The translations under genes were made by a program, and so were the position numbers. From Chitinophaga oryziterrae (lineage in GTDB: Bacteria; Bacteroidota; Bacteroidia; Chitinophagales; Chitinophagaceae), in the NCBI RefSeq assembly GCF_009758125.1, contig NZ_WRXO01000002.1, positions 744,001 through 808,000 of the forward strand: a DNA stretch of 64,000 nt, read 5' to 3'. Under the pieces are notes generated by a model. That model saw only the letters and a list, made by a program, of their open reading frames with translations, was not told the origin of the DNA and did not search any database. Of the stretch, positions 26,211 to 34,402 are shown in pieces. Position 1 is the first letter of the stretch. Every line of letters begins with the position of its first letter.

Positions 26211-27884
26211 TTATTTTCTCTTGTTCTTAAGATAAGCATCCAGTTCTGTAATTCCAAAGCTGCTGAGATTTTGTGCGGCGGTAAGACCGCCTTTACGGGC
26301 TGCCAGCGTACCATAATGGATGTCCTTGTACCCGGCAGTGCTGTGGGAATCGGGGTCAATGGAGAGCAGTACCTTCTTCTCTGTGGCATAAGGTATCCAT
26401 TGCCAGTCTATATCTAATCTGCGTGGGTGTGCATTCAGTTCTACTACTACATTATTCGCCGCACAGGCATCAATGATCTGCTGATGATTAACAGGGTAAC
26501 CGTTACGGCTGAGTAACAGTCTGCCTGTCATATGCCCCAGTATAGTCGTATACGGGTTCTCAATAGCTTTCAGTAAGCGGGCCATCGCTTTTTCCTCACT
26601 CATCTTTAAATTGGAGTGTACAGAGGCAATCACCATATCAAAGGTTGCCAGCACTTCATCCGGGTAATCCAGACTGCCATCATTCAATATATCAGCTTCC
26701 ACGCTTTTGAAAATGCGGAAGGGCGCTAACTTTTTATTCAGCTCATCTATCTCTGCATGTTGTGCCTGTATTCTTTCAATAGAAAGTCCGTTGGCGTAAA
26801 ATGCGGAGCGGGAGTGATCACTGATCACTAAGTATTCGAATCCCTGTTCTTTTGCGGCCAGGGCCATTGCTTCCAGGGTATGCTCACCATCGCTCCAGGT
26901 ACTATGTGCATGAATGATGCCTTTGATATCAGAAGGTCTGATTAAGTCCGGCAGCTGTTGATTACGTGCTAATTCTATCACCTTGCTGCTGTTACGAAGG
27001 CAGGGTTCTATATAATCCATTCCTGTATACTGGAAAATAGCGGTTTCTGAAATACCGGCAGGAAGGGATGCCAGTCCGCCGTTTTCGCTGAAATGTTCCA
27101 GGAAACTGGTATCTGCGGTAGTAGAGAATAATGTTTTCCCGAAATCATCTGCGGTAGCAGGGTAGATCTTTATTTTTACTTTTTGTTCGTTTTGCCATAG
27201 CAGGGCAGAAGGCGTTTCTTCTACAAAAGTAAGCGAAGGCACTGCCGCCAGTTTTTGCTGTATCTCTGCAGCCGGAGCAGCTATCACCAGTTCAATCTCA
27301 TCTATAATTATTTCGTTCCGCCGTATATGTCCGGTGAGGGATACTTCAGCGGGAGCGAACAGTTTTTGCAATTCTTTTTCGAGAGAGGTAGCTGCGGATT
27401 CTACTTCTGCATACAGGAAGCGGTCCCTGTTACTGAAATAAAACTCTATGCTTTGTTTAACGGAGTCCTGTGTTTTCTGTCCAAAGCCTTTCAGTAGCAT
27501 GAGGCGGTTCTCATTGCAGGCATAAAGAAGTTCTCCTAAAGATTCTACTTCCAGTTCTTTCCAGATGGTAGCTATTTTTTTAGGTCCCAGTCCTTTTATC
27601 TTCAGCATTTCGAGAATACCCGGAGGTGTTTTCTCTATATATGTTTCCAGTTGGGTGAACTTTCCGGATTGCAACATTTCCTGGATGCCTTTACCGGTAG
27701 AATCCCCTATACCTTTTATTTTGGAGATCTCTTCGGCAGGAGTATCCTGTAATTGTACGGGCAGCTTTTCAACTGTAAAAGCAGCAGTCGCGTAGGATTT
27801 AGCTTTAAAACTGTTTTCTCCGTGAATATCCATCAGTTTGGATAACAGGGCGAAATTATCGGCTATAGTATAGTTGTCGAGCAT
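26211..27884 (-). CDS. PolX-family protein with PHP domain; polymerase palm residues apparently lost
   Basis: A protein of 557 residues when started at MLDNYTIADN; the open frame reaches 27980, but the extra 32 codons are unlike the family. The N-terminus has the 8-kDa/fingers HhH region (KIKGIG 55-60, KIKGLG 95-100, LKGFG 131-135). The palm position reads GHIRRNEIIIDEIELV: the usual GS is GH, and the DxD catalytic pair is Glu196/Glu198. The third aspartate, expected in the (V)D(L) strand, is Lys237. The PHP domain (from about 322) keeps HAHSTWSDG, ISDHS, SVEADIL, ASVHSN, GHMTGRLL, ELNAHPRRLD and DPDSHS. Polymerase activity is therefore doubtful, while the metal-dependent 3'-5' exonuclease/phosphoesterase site looks complete. 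Confidence 0.85.
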   Translation of the reverse strand: MLDNYTIADNFALLSKLMDIHGENSFKAKSYATAAFTVEKLPVQLQDTPAEEISKIKGIGDSTGKGIQEMLQSGKFTQLETYIEKTPPGILEMLKIKGLGPKKIATIWKELEVESLGELLYACNENRLMLLKGFGQKTQDSVKQSIEFYFSNRDRFLYAEVESAATSLEKELQKLFAPAEVSLTGHIRRNEIIIDEIELVIAAPAAEIQQKLAAVPSLTFVEETPSALLWQNEQKVKIKIYPATADDFGKTLFSTTADTSFLEHFSENGGLASLPAGISETAIFQYTGMDYIEPCLRNSSKVIELARNQQLPDLIRPSDIKGIIHAHSTWSDGEHTLEAMALAAKEQGFEYLVISDHSRSAFYANGLSIERIQAQHAEIDELNKKLAPFRIFKSVEADILNDGSLDYPDEVLATFDMVIASVHSNLKMSEEKAMARLLKAIENPYTTILGHMTGRLLLSRNGYPVNHQQIIDACAANNVVVELNAHPRRLDIDWQWIPYATEKKVLLSIDPDSHSTAGYKDIHYGTLAARKGGLTAAQNLSSFGITELDAYLKNKRK

Positions 27885-27957
27885 GTTCGTATCAATTGAA
27901 CTGCGAATTTCGTTTTTTTGGGAGAAAGTAAGGAGGGAGTTTTTGGAGAGGGGTGTA

Positions 27958-27991
27958 TACAAAATAAAAGGTCCTGGCAACTGCCAGGACC
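27958..27991 (-). terminator. Terminator after the histone-like gene
   Basis: GGTCCTGGCA (27970-27979) pairs perfectly with TGCCAGGACC (27982-27991). On the minus strand a TTTTATTTT run follows. Confidence 0.85.
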
Positions 27992-28019
27992 CTTATGTTA
28001 CAGTGTGTAAATTCTTAGA

Positions 28020-28469
28020 CTACATTTCAGTTGGCTGAGAATCAGTAGGTACTACTGGAGTAACGACTGGTTTCTTCTTCGCAACTTTCTTTTTAGGAGC
28101 AGCTTTCTTAGCAGCGGCTTTTTTAGGAGCAGCTTTCTTAGCAGCAGCCTTTTTAGGAGCGGCTTTCTTAGCAGCGGCCTTTTTAGGAGCAGCTTTCTTA
28201 GCAGCAGCCTTTTTAGGAGCAGCTTTCTTAGCAGCTACTTTCTTTTTAGGAGCAGCTTTCTTAGCAGCAGCCTTTTTAGGAGCAGCTTTCTTAGCAGCAG
28301 CTTTTTTAGGAGCTACTTTCTTAGCAGCAGCTTTCTTTTTAGGAGCAGCCTTCTTAGCAGCAGCTTTTTTAGGAGCAGCCTTCTTAGCGGCGGCTTTCTT
28401 TGGTGCAGCTTTCTTAGCAGCGGCCTTTTTAGGCGCAGCTTTTTTTGCAGCTTTTTTAATTGTTGCCAT
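28020..28469 (-). CDS. Lys/Ala/Pro-rich histone H1-like protein
   Basis: A 149-residue, highly basic protein consisting almost entirely of about twelve repeats of the form KKAAPKKAAA, with a short non-basic tail (VTPVVPTDSQPTEM). This composition is that of bacterial H1/Hc1-like tails, which bind DNA non-specifically and compact the nucleoid; the role here is inferred from composition alone. The coding DNA is itself repetitive (units around TTTCTTAGCAGC), so the copy number may vary between strains. It lies 73 bases downstream of rpmA on the same strand and has its own terminator. Confidence 0.75.
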   Translation of the reverse strand: MATIKKAAKKAAPKKAAAKKAAPKKAAAKKAAPKKAAAKKAAPKKKAAAKKVAPKKAAAKKAAPKKAAAKKAAPKKKVAAKKAAPKKAAAKKAAPKKAAAKKAAPKKAAAKKAAPKKAAAKKAAPKKKVAKKKPVVTPVVPTDSQPTEM

Positions 28470-28542
28470 TGTTTTTTGAATTTTGGGTTAGTAATTAAAA
28501 TTGGGTATTAAAAAAAAACTTTATGGCAAACACTACCCGGGC

Positions 28543-28815
28543 TTACGCCTGAGCAGTGGTGTCAAATGATTTTACGGAAACGATGGTCCTGTTTTCACGT
28601 CCTTTTCTGAACTCAACCACACCGTCAGCTACTGCAAAGATTGTAAAATCTTTACCAATGCCTACATTCTGTCCAGGATGATATACGGTACCGCGCTGGC
28701 GAATAATGATATTCCCAGATGCAGCCGCCTGACCACCAAATATTTTTACTCCGAGCCTTTTGCTCTGAGAGTCACGGCCGTTTTTTACACTACCTTCACC
28801 TTTTTTATGTGCCAT
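28543..28815 (-). CDS. rpmA: 50S ribosomal protein L27
   Basis: A 90-residue L27 with the usual start [23 protein letters not shown] and the motif [20 protein letters not shown]. The mature N-terminus reaches toward the peptidyl-transferase centre. There is no N-terminal extension of the kind cleaved in Firmicutes. It follows rplU by 36 bases, the conserved order. Confidence 0.97.
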   Translation of the reverse strand: MAHKKGEGSVKNGRDSQSKRLGVKIFGGQAAASGNIIIRQRGTVYHPGQNVGIGKDFTIFAVADGVVEFRKGRENRTIVSVKSFDTTAQA

Positions 28816-28851
28816 TTCTAATGCAAGGTTTTAAACTTTATCTAATAATAA

Positions 28852-29154
28852 TTAAGCAATCTCATTGATCCGGATCTGCGTAAAGTGCGTACGGTGACCA
28901 ATCTTTTTCCTGAAGCCCTTACGGCGCTTCATTTTAAAAGCAATCACTTTATCACCCTGAACATGTCTCAGGATCTCTGCTTTAACCACTGATTTTACAT
29001 CAGTACCAACGGTCAGCTGGCCGCCATTATCTGTTAACAACACGTCAGAGAACTGCACTTTATCTCCAATATTTCCCTGTAATTGTTGTACAAAGATTTC
29101 CTGGTCTTTTTGTACTTTGAATTGCTGACCTGCGATTTTTACAACTGCAAACAT
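28852..29154 (-). CDS. rplU: 50S ribosomal protein L21
   Basis: A 100-residue L21 starting MFAVVKIAGQQFKVQKDQ and ending HRTHFTQIRINEIA, with the conserved KMKRRKGFRKKIGHR near the C-terminus. The open frame extends 15 codons further upstream, but the extension is not family-like and would overlap the promoter leader. First gene of the rplU-rpmA operon. Confidence 0.96.
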   Translation of the reverse strand: MFAVVKIAGQQFKVQKDQEIFVQQLQGNIGDKVQFSDVLLTDNGGQLTVGTDVKSVVKAEILRHVQGDKVIAFKMKRRKGFRKKIGHRTHFTQIRINEIA

Positions 29155-29177
29155 AGTTATCCAAAAATAATTTCCTG

Positions 29178-29208
29178 CAAAAGTAGGATTTGTTTTCAAA
29201 TTGACAAA
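29178..29208 (-). promoter_or_regulatory. Full Bacteroidota-type promoter of rplU-rpmA
   Basis: On the minus strand TTTG (complement of 29205-29208), a spacer of exactly 19 bases, then TACTTTTG (complement of 29178-29185). This matches the TTTG-N19-TAnnTTTG consensus in both boxes and lies 23 bases before the rplU start. It is the best promoter in the window. Confidence 0.85.
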
Positions 29209-29423
29209 GTTTTCTCTTTATTTAAATATCTGTACTGATTTGGTACAGGTACTTTTTAGAGAGAAAACACTTAACCTTTTCAAAGATACGTACTTTATTT
29301 TAATATAGTTTGTTACAATATGCTGAATTCCTTATCTGGTGTAAGCTGCAAAGGGATGGCAGCGCGCAGGTATTCTCCCCGTAAGCCTTGTAACATAGGG
29401 CTTTCATAACAATTTTTATTTTA

Positions 29424-29431
29424 TACATTTG
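29424..29431 (+). promoter_or_regulatory. -7 box for the GH3-family gene
   Basis: TACATTTG, an exact TAnnTTTG match 22 bases before the start codon. The -33 position reads CTTT, a partial match at 19-base spacing. Confidence 0.5.
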
Positions 29432-29453
29432 TCCCTTCACATATTCTAAAATA

Positions 29454-30953
29454 ATGGGCATGAAGCTTAAATCACTGCTTGCCAAACCATTTGCTTCCAT
29501 AGTAGCGAACAAAATACGGAAGGAAATGCAACGGGCAGTAGAAGACCAGGAAGCAATTCTGGAGGAGTTGATAAAAACGGGCCGGAAAACGGAATTCGGG
29601 AAAGACCATCATTTTGATAATATCCATTCTTATAATGACTATAAACAGGCTGTTCCCATCCGCGACTATGAGCAGTTTAAGCCTTATATTAATAAGATCA
29701 AGGACGGAAAACAGAATGTACTCTGGAAAGGATTACCCATCTATCTGGCCAAAACATCCGGAACAACAAGTGGTGTAAAATATATTCCCATCACCAAAGA
29801 TTCTATTTCCAATCATATGGATACGGCCCGCAATGCGCTGCTGAACTATATGTCAGAAACAGGGCACACAGACTTTGCTGATGGCAAACTCATATTTTTA
29901 TCCGGTTCTCCTGTGCTGGAACGCGTGGGTGGTATTCCTTACGGTCGCCTCAGCGGGATTGTCAATCATCACATCCCCCGTTACCTGCGCACCAACCAGT
30001 TGCCTACTTACGAAACGAACTGTATCGAAGACTGGGAAACCAAGCTGGATAAGATCGTAGATGAAACGATCGACCAGGATATGACCCTCATCAGTGGTAT
30101 ACCACCATGGATGCAGATGTACTTCGACAGGCTCATTGAAAGAAGTGGAAAACCGGTAGGAGAGCTGTTTAAGAACCTGGATGTACTCGTATATGGTGGT
30201 GTGAATTTCGAACCTTACAGGGCTAAATTACTGGCGTCTATTGGTCGTCCTATCAATACTGTAGAGACTTTCCCGGCATCAGAAGGTTTCTTTGCCTTCC
30301 AGGACACGCAGGAACATAAAGGATTGCTGCTGAATACCAACTCAGGTATTTTCTATGAATTTATTCCTGCACAGGAAATCTTCAATGAGAATCCTACCCG
30401 TTTATCTCTCAGAGATGTGGAAGTTGGCGTAAATTATGCACTGGTGGTAAGTACCAATGCGGGACTATGGAGTTATAACATCGGGGATACGGTGAAGTTC
30501 GTATCTGTGAACCCTTACCGTTTGGTGGTAACAGGTCGGATCAAACATTTTATCTCTGCATTCGGTGAACACGTGATAGGAGAGGAAGTGGAATACAGTC
30601 TGATGAAAGCCGCTAAGGAAGAAGGATTGCAGATTACAGAGTTTACCGTAGCGCCTATGGTAAATGCTCCGGGAGAACTTCCTTTCCACGAATGGTTCGT
30701 GGAATTCGAGAATTCTCCTGCCGACCTGGTTGCCTTTGCAAAGAAAGTAGATGAAAATTTACAGCAGAAGAATATTTATTACTTCGATCTTCTAAAGGGA
30801 AATATTCTGCAACCCCTTAAAATCAGACAGGTACGTAAGAACGGATTTATAGATTATATGAAATCAGTGGGTAAACTCGGCGGACAAAATAAAGTGCCAC
30901 GCCTGAGTAACGACAGAGCGCTGGCAGATGAGCTGGCGAATCACCTGCTGTAA
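29454..30953 (+). CDS. GH3-family acyl-adenylate-forming protein
   Basis: A 499-residue member of the GH3 auxin-responsive-promoter family, which in plants links amino acids to acyl acids through an adenylate. The ATP loop KTSGTTSGVKYIPIT (residues about 101-115), VYGGVNFEP, FPASEGFFAFQD and the hinge-like LVVTGRIKHFISAFGEHV are all present. Bacterial GH3 members are common in Bacteroidota but their substrates are generally unknown. The start could also be the Met at codon 3. It is a single gene, divergent from rplU. Confidence 0.85.
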   Translation: MGMKLKSLLAKPFASIVANKIRKEMQRAVEDQEAILEELIKTGRKTEFGKDHHFDNIHSYNDYKQAVPIRDYEQFKPYINKIKDGKQNVLWKGLPIYLAKTSGTTSGVKYIPITKDSISNHMDTARNALLNYMSETGHTDFADGKLIFLSGSPVLERVGGIPYGRLSGIVNHHIPRYLRTNQLPTYETNCIEDWETKLDKIVDETIDQDMTLISGIPPWMQMYFDRLIERSGKPVGELFKNLDVLVYGGVNFEPYRAKLLASIGRPINTVETFPASEGFFAFQDTQEHKGLLLNTNSGIFYEFIPAQEIFNENPTRLSLRDVEVGVNYALVVSTNAGLWSYNIGDTVKFVSVNPYRLVVTGRIKHFISAFGEHVIGEEVEYSLMKAAKEEGLQITEFTVAPMVNAPGELPFHEWFVEFENSPADLVAFAKKVDENLQQKNIYYFDLLKGNILQPLKIRQVRKNGFIDYMKSVGKLGGQNKVPRLSNDRALADELANHLL

Positions 30954-31066
30954 ACGGGTACTGACATTCAATTGCGGCTTAAGAATGGGTGTTTTTTTAA
31001 TAAAGCATTCATACTTAACACTTATTTCGCATTTGTAATTCTCACTTTTCCCTTATTATTGCAACA

Positions 31067-32233
31067 ATGAGTAAGAAAAATATTGCCATATTAGGCTCAA
31101 CAGGATCCATAGGAATACAGGCGCTGGAGGTTATCGCAGCGCATTCTGACAAGTTCAGCGTGGAAGTGCTCACTGCCGGACAGAACGCAGACCTGCTCAT
31201 TGAGCAGGCCCTGTTATTCCGTCCTAATGCGGTAGTGATAGCGGACGAAACAAAATACGAAAAGGTAAAAGAAGTCTTGTTTGATAAAGGGATCAAAGTG
31301 TTTGCCGGTGCAAAAGCAATGGTGGAAGTAGCGGCATGGGACACTATTGATATGGTACTGGCCGCTGTAATGGGTTTTGCCGGACTGGCGCCTACACTGG
31401 CTGCCATAGAGCAGGGCACACCTGTCGCATTGGCTAACAAGGAAACCCTGGTAGTGGCCGGCGATATCGTGATGGCAGCGGCTGCCAGGAAAAATGTACC
31501 GATAATCCCGGTGGATTCCGAGCATTCCGCCATTTTTCAGTGCCTGATGGGAGAATCCCTGAGCAAAGTGGAAAAGGTGATACTCACTGCTTCCGGTGGA
31601 CCATTCCTGGGCAAAAAGCCTAACTTCCTTATCAACGTTAAGAAAGATCATGCCCTCCAGCATCCTAACTGGAGAATGGGGGCTAAAATAACGATCGACT
31701 GTGCTACCCTGATGAATAAAGGGTTGGAAATGATTGAGGCACGCTGGTTATTTAACCTGGCGCCGGAGAAAATTGAGGTGGTAGTCCATCCTCAGTCTAT
31801 TATTCATTCCATGGTACAGTTTGTAGACGGATCTATGAAAGCACAGATGGGCGTACCGGACATGAAGGTGCCTATCCAGTTTGCCTTAGGATATCCCGAA
31901 CGTCTCTCTAACGACTTCGCCCGGTTTTCTTTCAGGAATAACCCCAGCCTTACCTTTGAACAGCCGGACACTAAAACGTTCCGTAACCTGGCTATTGCCA
32001 TTGAGGCAATGCATAAAGGAGGGAATGCCGCCTGTGTGATGAATGCTGCCAACGAAGAGGTGGTACATGCTTTTCTGAAGAACAGGATAGGCTTCCTGCA
32101 AATGACTGAAGTAATCGAGGAAATTATGGTGAAGGTTCCCTTCATTGAAAAACCTACCTTGCACAACTATTATGAAAGTGATCAGGCAGCAAGAGAATAT
32201 GCCAATGCTATGATCAATGCAATTGTAATTTAG
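31067..32233 (+). CDS. dxr: 1-deoxy-D-xylulose 5-phosphate reductoisomerase
   Basis: A 388-residue DXR, the NADPH-dependent step that commits deoxyxylulose phosphate to MEP isoprenoid synthesis. NADPH loop ILGSTGSIGIQAL is at the start. ALANKETLVVAG, IPVDSEHSAIFQCL and LTASGGPF follow, and the metal/substrate region contains NKGLEMIEARWLF and VVHPQSIIHSMV. It lies 93 bases upstream of rseP, the common dxr-rseP neighbourhood. Confidence 0.97.
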   Translation: MSKKNIAILGSTGSIGIQALEVIAAHSDKFSVEVLTAGQNADLLIEQALLFRPNAVVIADETKYEKVKEVLFDKGIKVFAGAKAMVEVAAWDTIDMVLAAVMGFAGLAPTLAAIEQGTPVALANKETLVVAGDIVMAAAARKNVPIIPVDSEHSAIFQCLMGESLSKVEKVILTASGGPFLGKKPNFLINVKKDHALQHPNWRMGAKITIDCATLMNKGLEMIEARWLFNLAPEKIEVVVHPQSIIHSMVQFVDGSMKAQMGVPDMKVPIQFALGYPERLSNDFARFSFRNNPSLTFEQPDTKTFRNLAIAIEAMHKGGNAACVMNAANEEVVHAFLKNRIGFLQMTEVIEEIMVKVPFIEKPTLHNYYESDQAAREYANAMINAIVI

Positions 32234-32266
32234 GGTCCATAGATGCAGTGTCGCAGTTAATGCGGC

Positions 32267-32274
32267 TATATTTG
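32267..32274 (+). promoter_or_regulatory. Candidate -7 box for rseP
   Basis: TATATTTG matches TAnnTTTG, 52 bases before rseP. No TTTG at the -33 position, so weak. Confidence 0.35.
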
Positions 32275-32326
32275 TAAGCCTTTTATGGATTATGAACAAT
32301 ATATATTTACTGTCAGATAAATTTAC

Positions 32327-33664
32327 ATGACCACACAAGAAATATTGGTAAAGGCCGGGCAGTTGGTACTGTCACTATCTATACTGGTAGTATTACATGA
32401 GCTTGGGCACTTTATCCCTGCCAAGCTTTTCGGGGCCAGGGTTGAAAAATTCTATCTTTTCTTTGATCCATGGTTCTCCCTGTTTAAAAAGAAAAAGGGG
32501 GATACTGAATACGGCATTGGCTGGCTGCCATTAGGAGGATACGTAAAGATCTCCGGTATGGTAGACGAAAGTATGGACCGCGAGCAGCTGGCAAAACCTC
32601 CGGAACCCCATGAATTCCGTTCCAAACCAGCCTGGCAGCGTCTGATCATCATGATAGGAGGGGTAACTGTTAACCTGTTGTTAGGGTTCCTGATCTATGC
32701 GATGATGTTATGGCACTGGGGCGAAAGTTATCTGCCTACTCAAAACGTAAAATACGGTGTAGCCGTTGATTCACTGGCCGGAAGTATCGGTCTGAAAGAC
32801 GGTGATATGATCCTTTCCGTAAACAACAAGCCTGTTGAGAACTTCAGGGCTATCCCAGCAGAGATCCTGTTGCGTGAAGCCAGCAGCATCCAGGTAAGCC
32901 GTGACGGTCAGCATCTTGATATCCCTATTCCTGATGGCTTCAAACGTGAAATGATCAAGGAAAAGGGTACACTGCTCAATATCCGTCTTCCTTTTCTGGT
33001 AGATTCCGTAGTAAAAGCTTCTGAGGCAGACAAGGCCGGTTTCCGCAAAGGAGACCAGGTACTGACCCTGAATGGACAGCCTGCTTACTACCTGCACGAG
33101 TTTAGAAAGGCGATGATCGCTAACAAGAACAAACAGGTACCTGTAGAGATCCTGCGCGATGGAGATACTATCCGGTTAATCGCAAATGTACCAGCATCCG
33201 CAACTTTAGGTATGTTTAGTGTGGCTCCTGACAAGGTGTTTACGTTTGTTACCAAGGAATACGGTTTCCTGGAAGCGATACCTGCGGGTTTCAGCAAGTG
33301 TATCAATACGCTGGTAAAGTATGTGCAGCAGTTGCGTCTGATCTTCGTTTCCAAAGAAGTAAAGGCGAGTGAATCATTGGGAGGTTTCCTGAGTATTGGT
33401 AATTTATTCCCTGGTGAGTGGGACTGGATGTCTTTCTGGGAGATGACGGCTTTATTATCCATCATCCTCGCATTCATGAATATTCTGCCTATTCCTGCCC
33501 TCGATGGTGGTCATGTACTGTTCTTATTATATGAGATCATTACGGGCCGTAAACCAAGCGAGAAGTTCCTTGAATACGCACAGATCGTAGGGATGGTCCT
33601 CTTATTCGGATTATTGCTCTATGCAAATGGTCTGGATATCTGGAGGAACATTTTCCATAAGTAG
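32327..33664 (+). CDS. rseP: RIP metalloprotease RseP (site-2 protease)
   Basis: A 445-residue intramembrane zinc protease that cleaves anti-sigma factors and leftover signal peptides. The HELGHF zinc motif lies in the first membrane helix (residues about 25-30) and the third ligand is in NILPIPALDGGHV near residue 390. Two PDZ domains lie between (around VDSLAGSIGLKDGDMIL and VVKASEADKAGFRKGDQVL). Four membrane segments are evident. The target is unknown. A terminator follows. Confidence 0.95.
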   Translation: MTTQEILVKAGQLVLSLSILVVLHELGHFIPAKLFGARVEKFYLFFDPWFSLFKKKKGDTEYGIGWLPLGGYVKISGMVDESMDREQLAKPPEPHEFRSKPAWQRLIIMIGGVTVNLLLGFLIYAMMLWHWGESYLPTQNVKYGVAVDSLAGSIGLKDGDMILSVNNKPVENFRAIPAEILLREASSIQVSRDGQHLDIPIPDGFKREMIKEKGTLLNIRLPFLVDSVVKASEADKAGFRKGDQVLTLNGQPAYYLHEFRKAMIANKNKQVPVEILRDGDTIRLIANVPASATLGMFSVAPDKVFTFVTKEYGFLEAIPAGFSKCINTLVKYVQQLRLIFVSKEVKASESLGGFLSIGNLFPGEWDWMSFWEMTALLSIILAFMNILPIPALDGGHVLFLLYEIITGRKPSEKFLEYAQIVGMVLLFGLLLYANGLDIWRNIFHK

Positions 33665-33683
33665 TTTCTTAACTTATTATACC

Positions 33684-33719
33684 AGGAAGGGGTCTTACAA
33701 AGGCTCCTTCCTTTTTTTA
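33684..33719 (+). terminator. Terminator after rseP
   Basis: AGGAAGG (33684-33690) pairs with CCTTCCT (33706-33712), followed by a T-run to 33718. Confidence 0.8.
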
Positions 33720-33734
33720 TGTTAAATAATACCG

Positions 33735-33742
33735 TATCTTTG
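33735..33742 (+). promoter_or_regulatory. -7 box for ssrA
   Basis: TATCTTTG, an exact TAnnTTTG match, 20 bases before the mature 5' end of tmRNA. A T-rich block (TTTT) stands at the -33 position with 19-base spacing. Confidence 0.6.
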
Positions 33743-33762
33743 CAGACTGCTGTGAAGCAATT

Positions 33763-34132
33763 GGGGCCGCCCGGTTTTGACAGCATAGATCTTTGAGAGT
33801 GTAAGCATGTCGTGCGTTGTGTAATTAGCACGTAAATCTGAATACACAAACTTCAAAAGGCGAGTCTAACTACGCTATGGCTGCTTAATCATAGATTAAG
33901 CCCCATTATGGCCGCTTGAGTTGCTGTCTGCTGTGACTCATTCCGCTGAATCAAACCAATAGCAGAATAGGTATTCATGGTTTCCGTGAGTGAATACTGA
34001 AACAACAACGGATAAGGACTAGGTTGGTTAGTTACGCCCCTTGCCATGTCTCGAAAACACAATGCGTAAATAAGCATGTAGAAAGCTTTCGGCGGATATG
34101 TTTGGACGAGGGTTCGACTCCCTCCGGCTCCA
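33763..34132 (+). ncRNA. ssrA: Transfer-messenger RNA (tmRNA)
   Basis: A one-piece tmRNA that frees stalled ribosomes by trans-translation. The 5' end GGGGCCG pairs with CGGCTCC at the 3' end (one G-U), forming the acceptor stem. The tRNA-like half has the T-arm GAGGG-TTCGACT-CCCTC (about 34108-34124). The tag reading frame runs 33859-33888: GGC GAG TCT AAC TAC GCT ATG GCT GCT TAA, giving GESNYAMAA, in line with known Bacteroidota tags ending in NYA(L/M)AA. The pseudoknot-rich middle fills the rest. CCA is not encoded in full. Its 3' end borders an accessory region. Confidence 0.95.
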
Positions 34133-34135
34133 CTT

Positions 34136-34175
34136 AAAAGGGATATTACAGTAAAATGTATATCCCTTTTTTATT
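34136..34175 (+). terminator. Terminator after ssrA
   Basis: AAAAGGGATAT (34136-34146) pairs with ATATCCCTTTT (34160-34170), followed by further T. The rest of the gap up to hsdM (to 34402) is AT-rich with no supported gene. Confidence 0.85.
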
Positions 34176-34402
34176 TTCGTTTGTATCTCACCCAGCGTTT
34201 AAACGTATTTATGATTAGGTGATTGATTAATGAAAAACAAGGCAGATGCTCCTTGCCCTGAGCGGAACAAATCTAAATAAGATAAACTATACCGCTGTTT
34301 TCGTCTCATTATTAATCCCTTACTCCTGTCTATTAAAAAATTGCCTATACTTGCTGTTAGTTGCCATTTGAACTTCTTTATTAAATAAGGTATCCTATTA
34401 TA

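Noticed and set aside
28080-28440. A CRISPR-like or tandem DNA repeat array
   Set aside because: The repetition is the coding sequence of the Lys/Ala-rich protein; there are no unique spacers.
33619-34077. Minus-strand ORFs across ssrA
   Set aside because: They lie on the complement of tmRNA and show no coding character.
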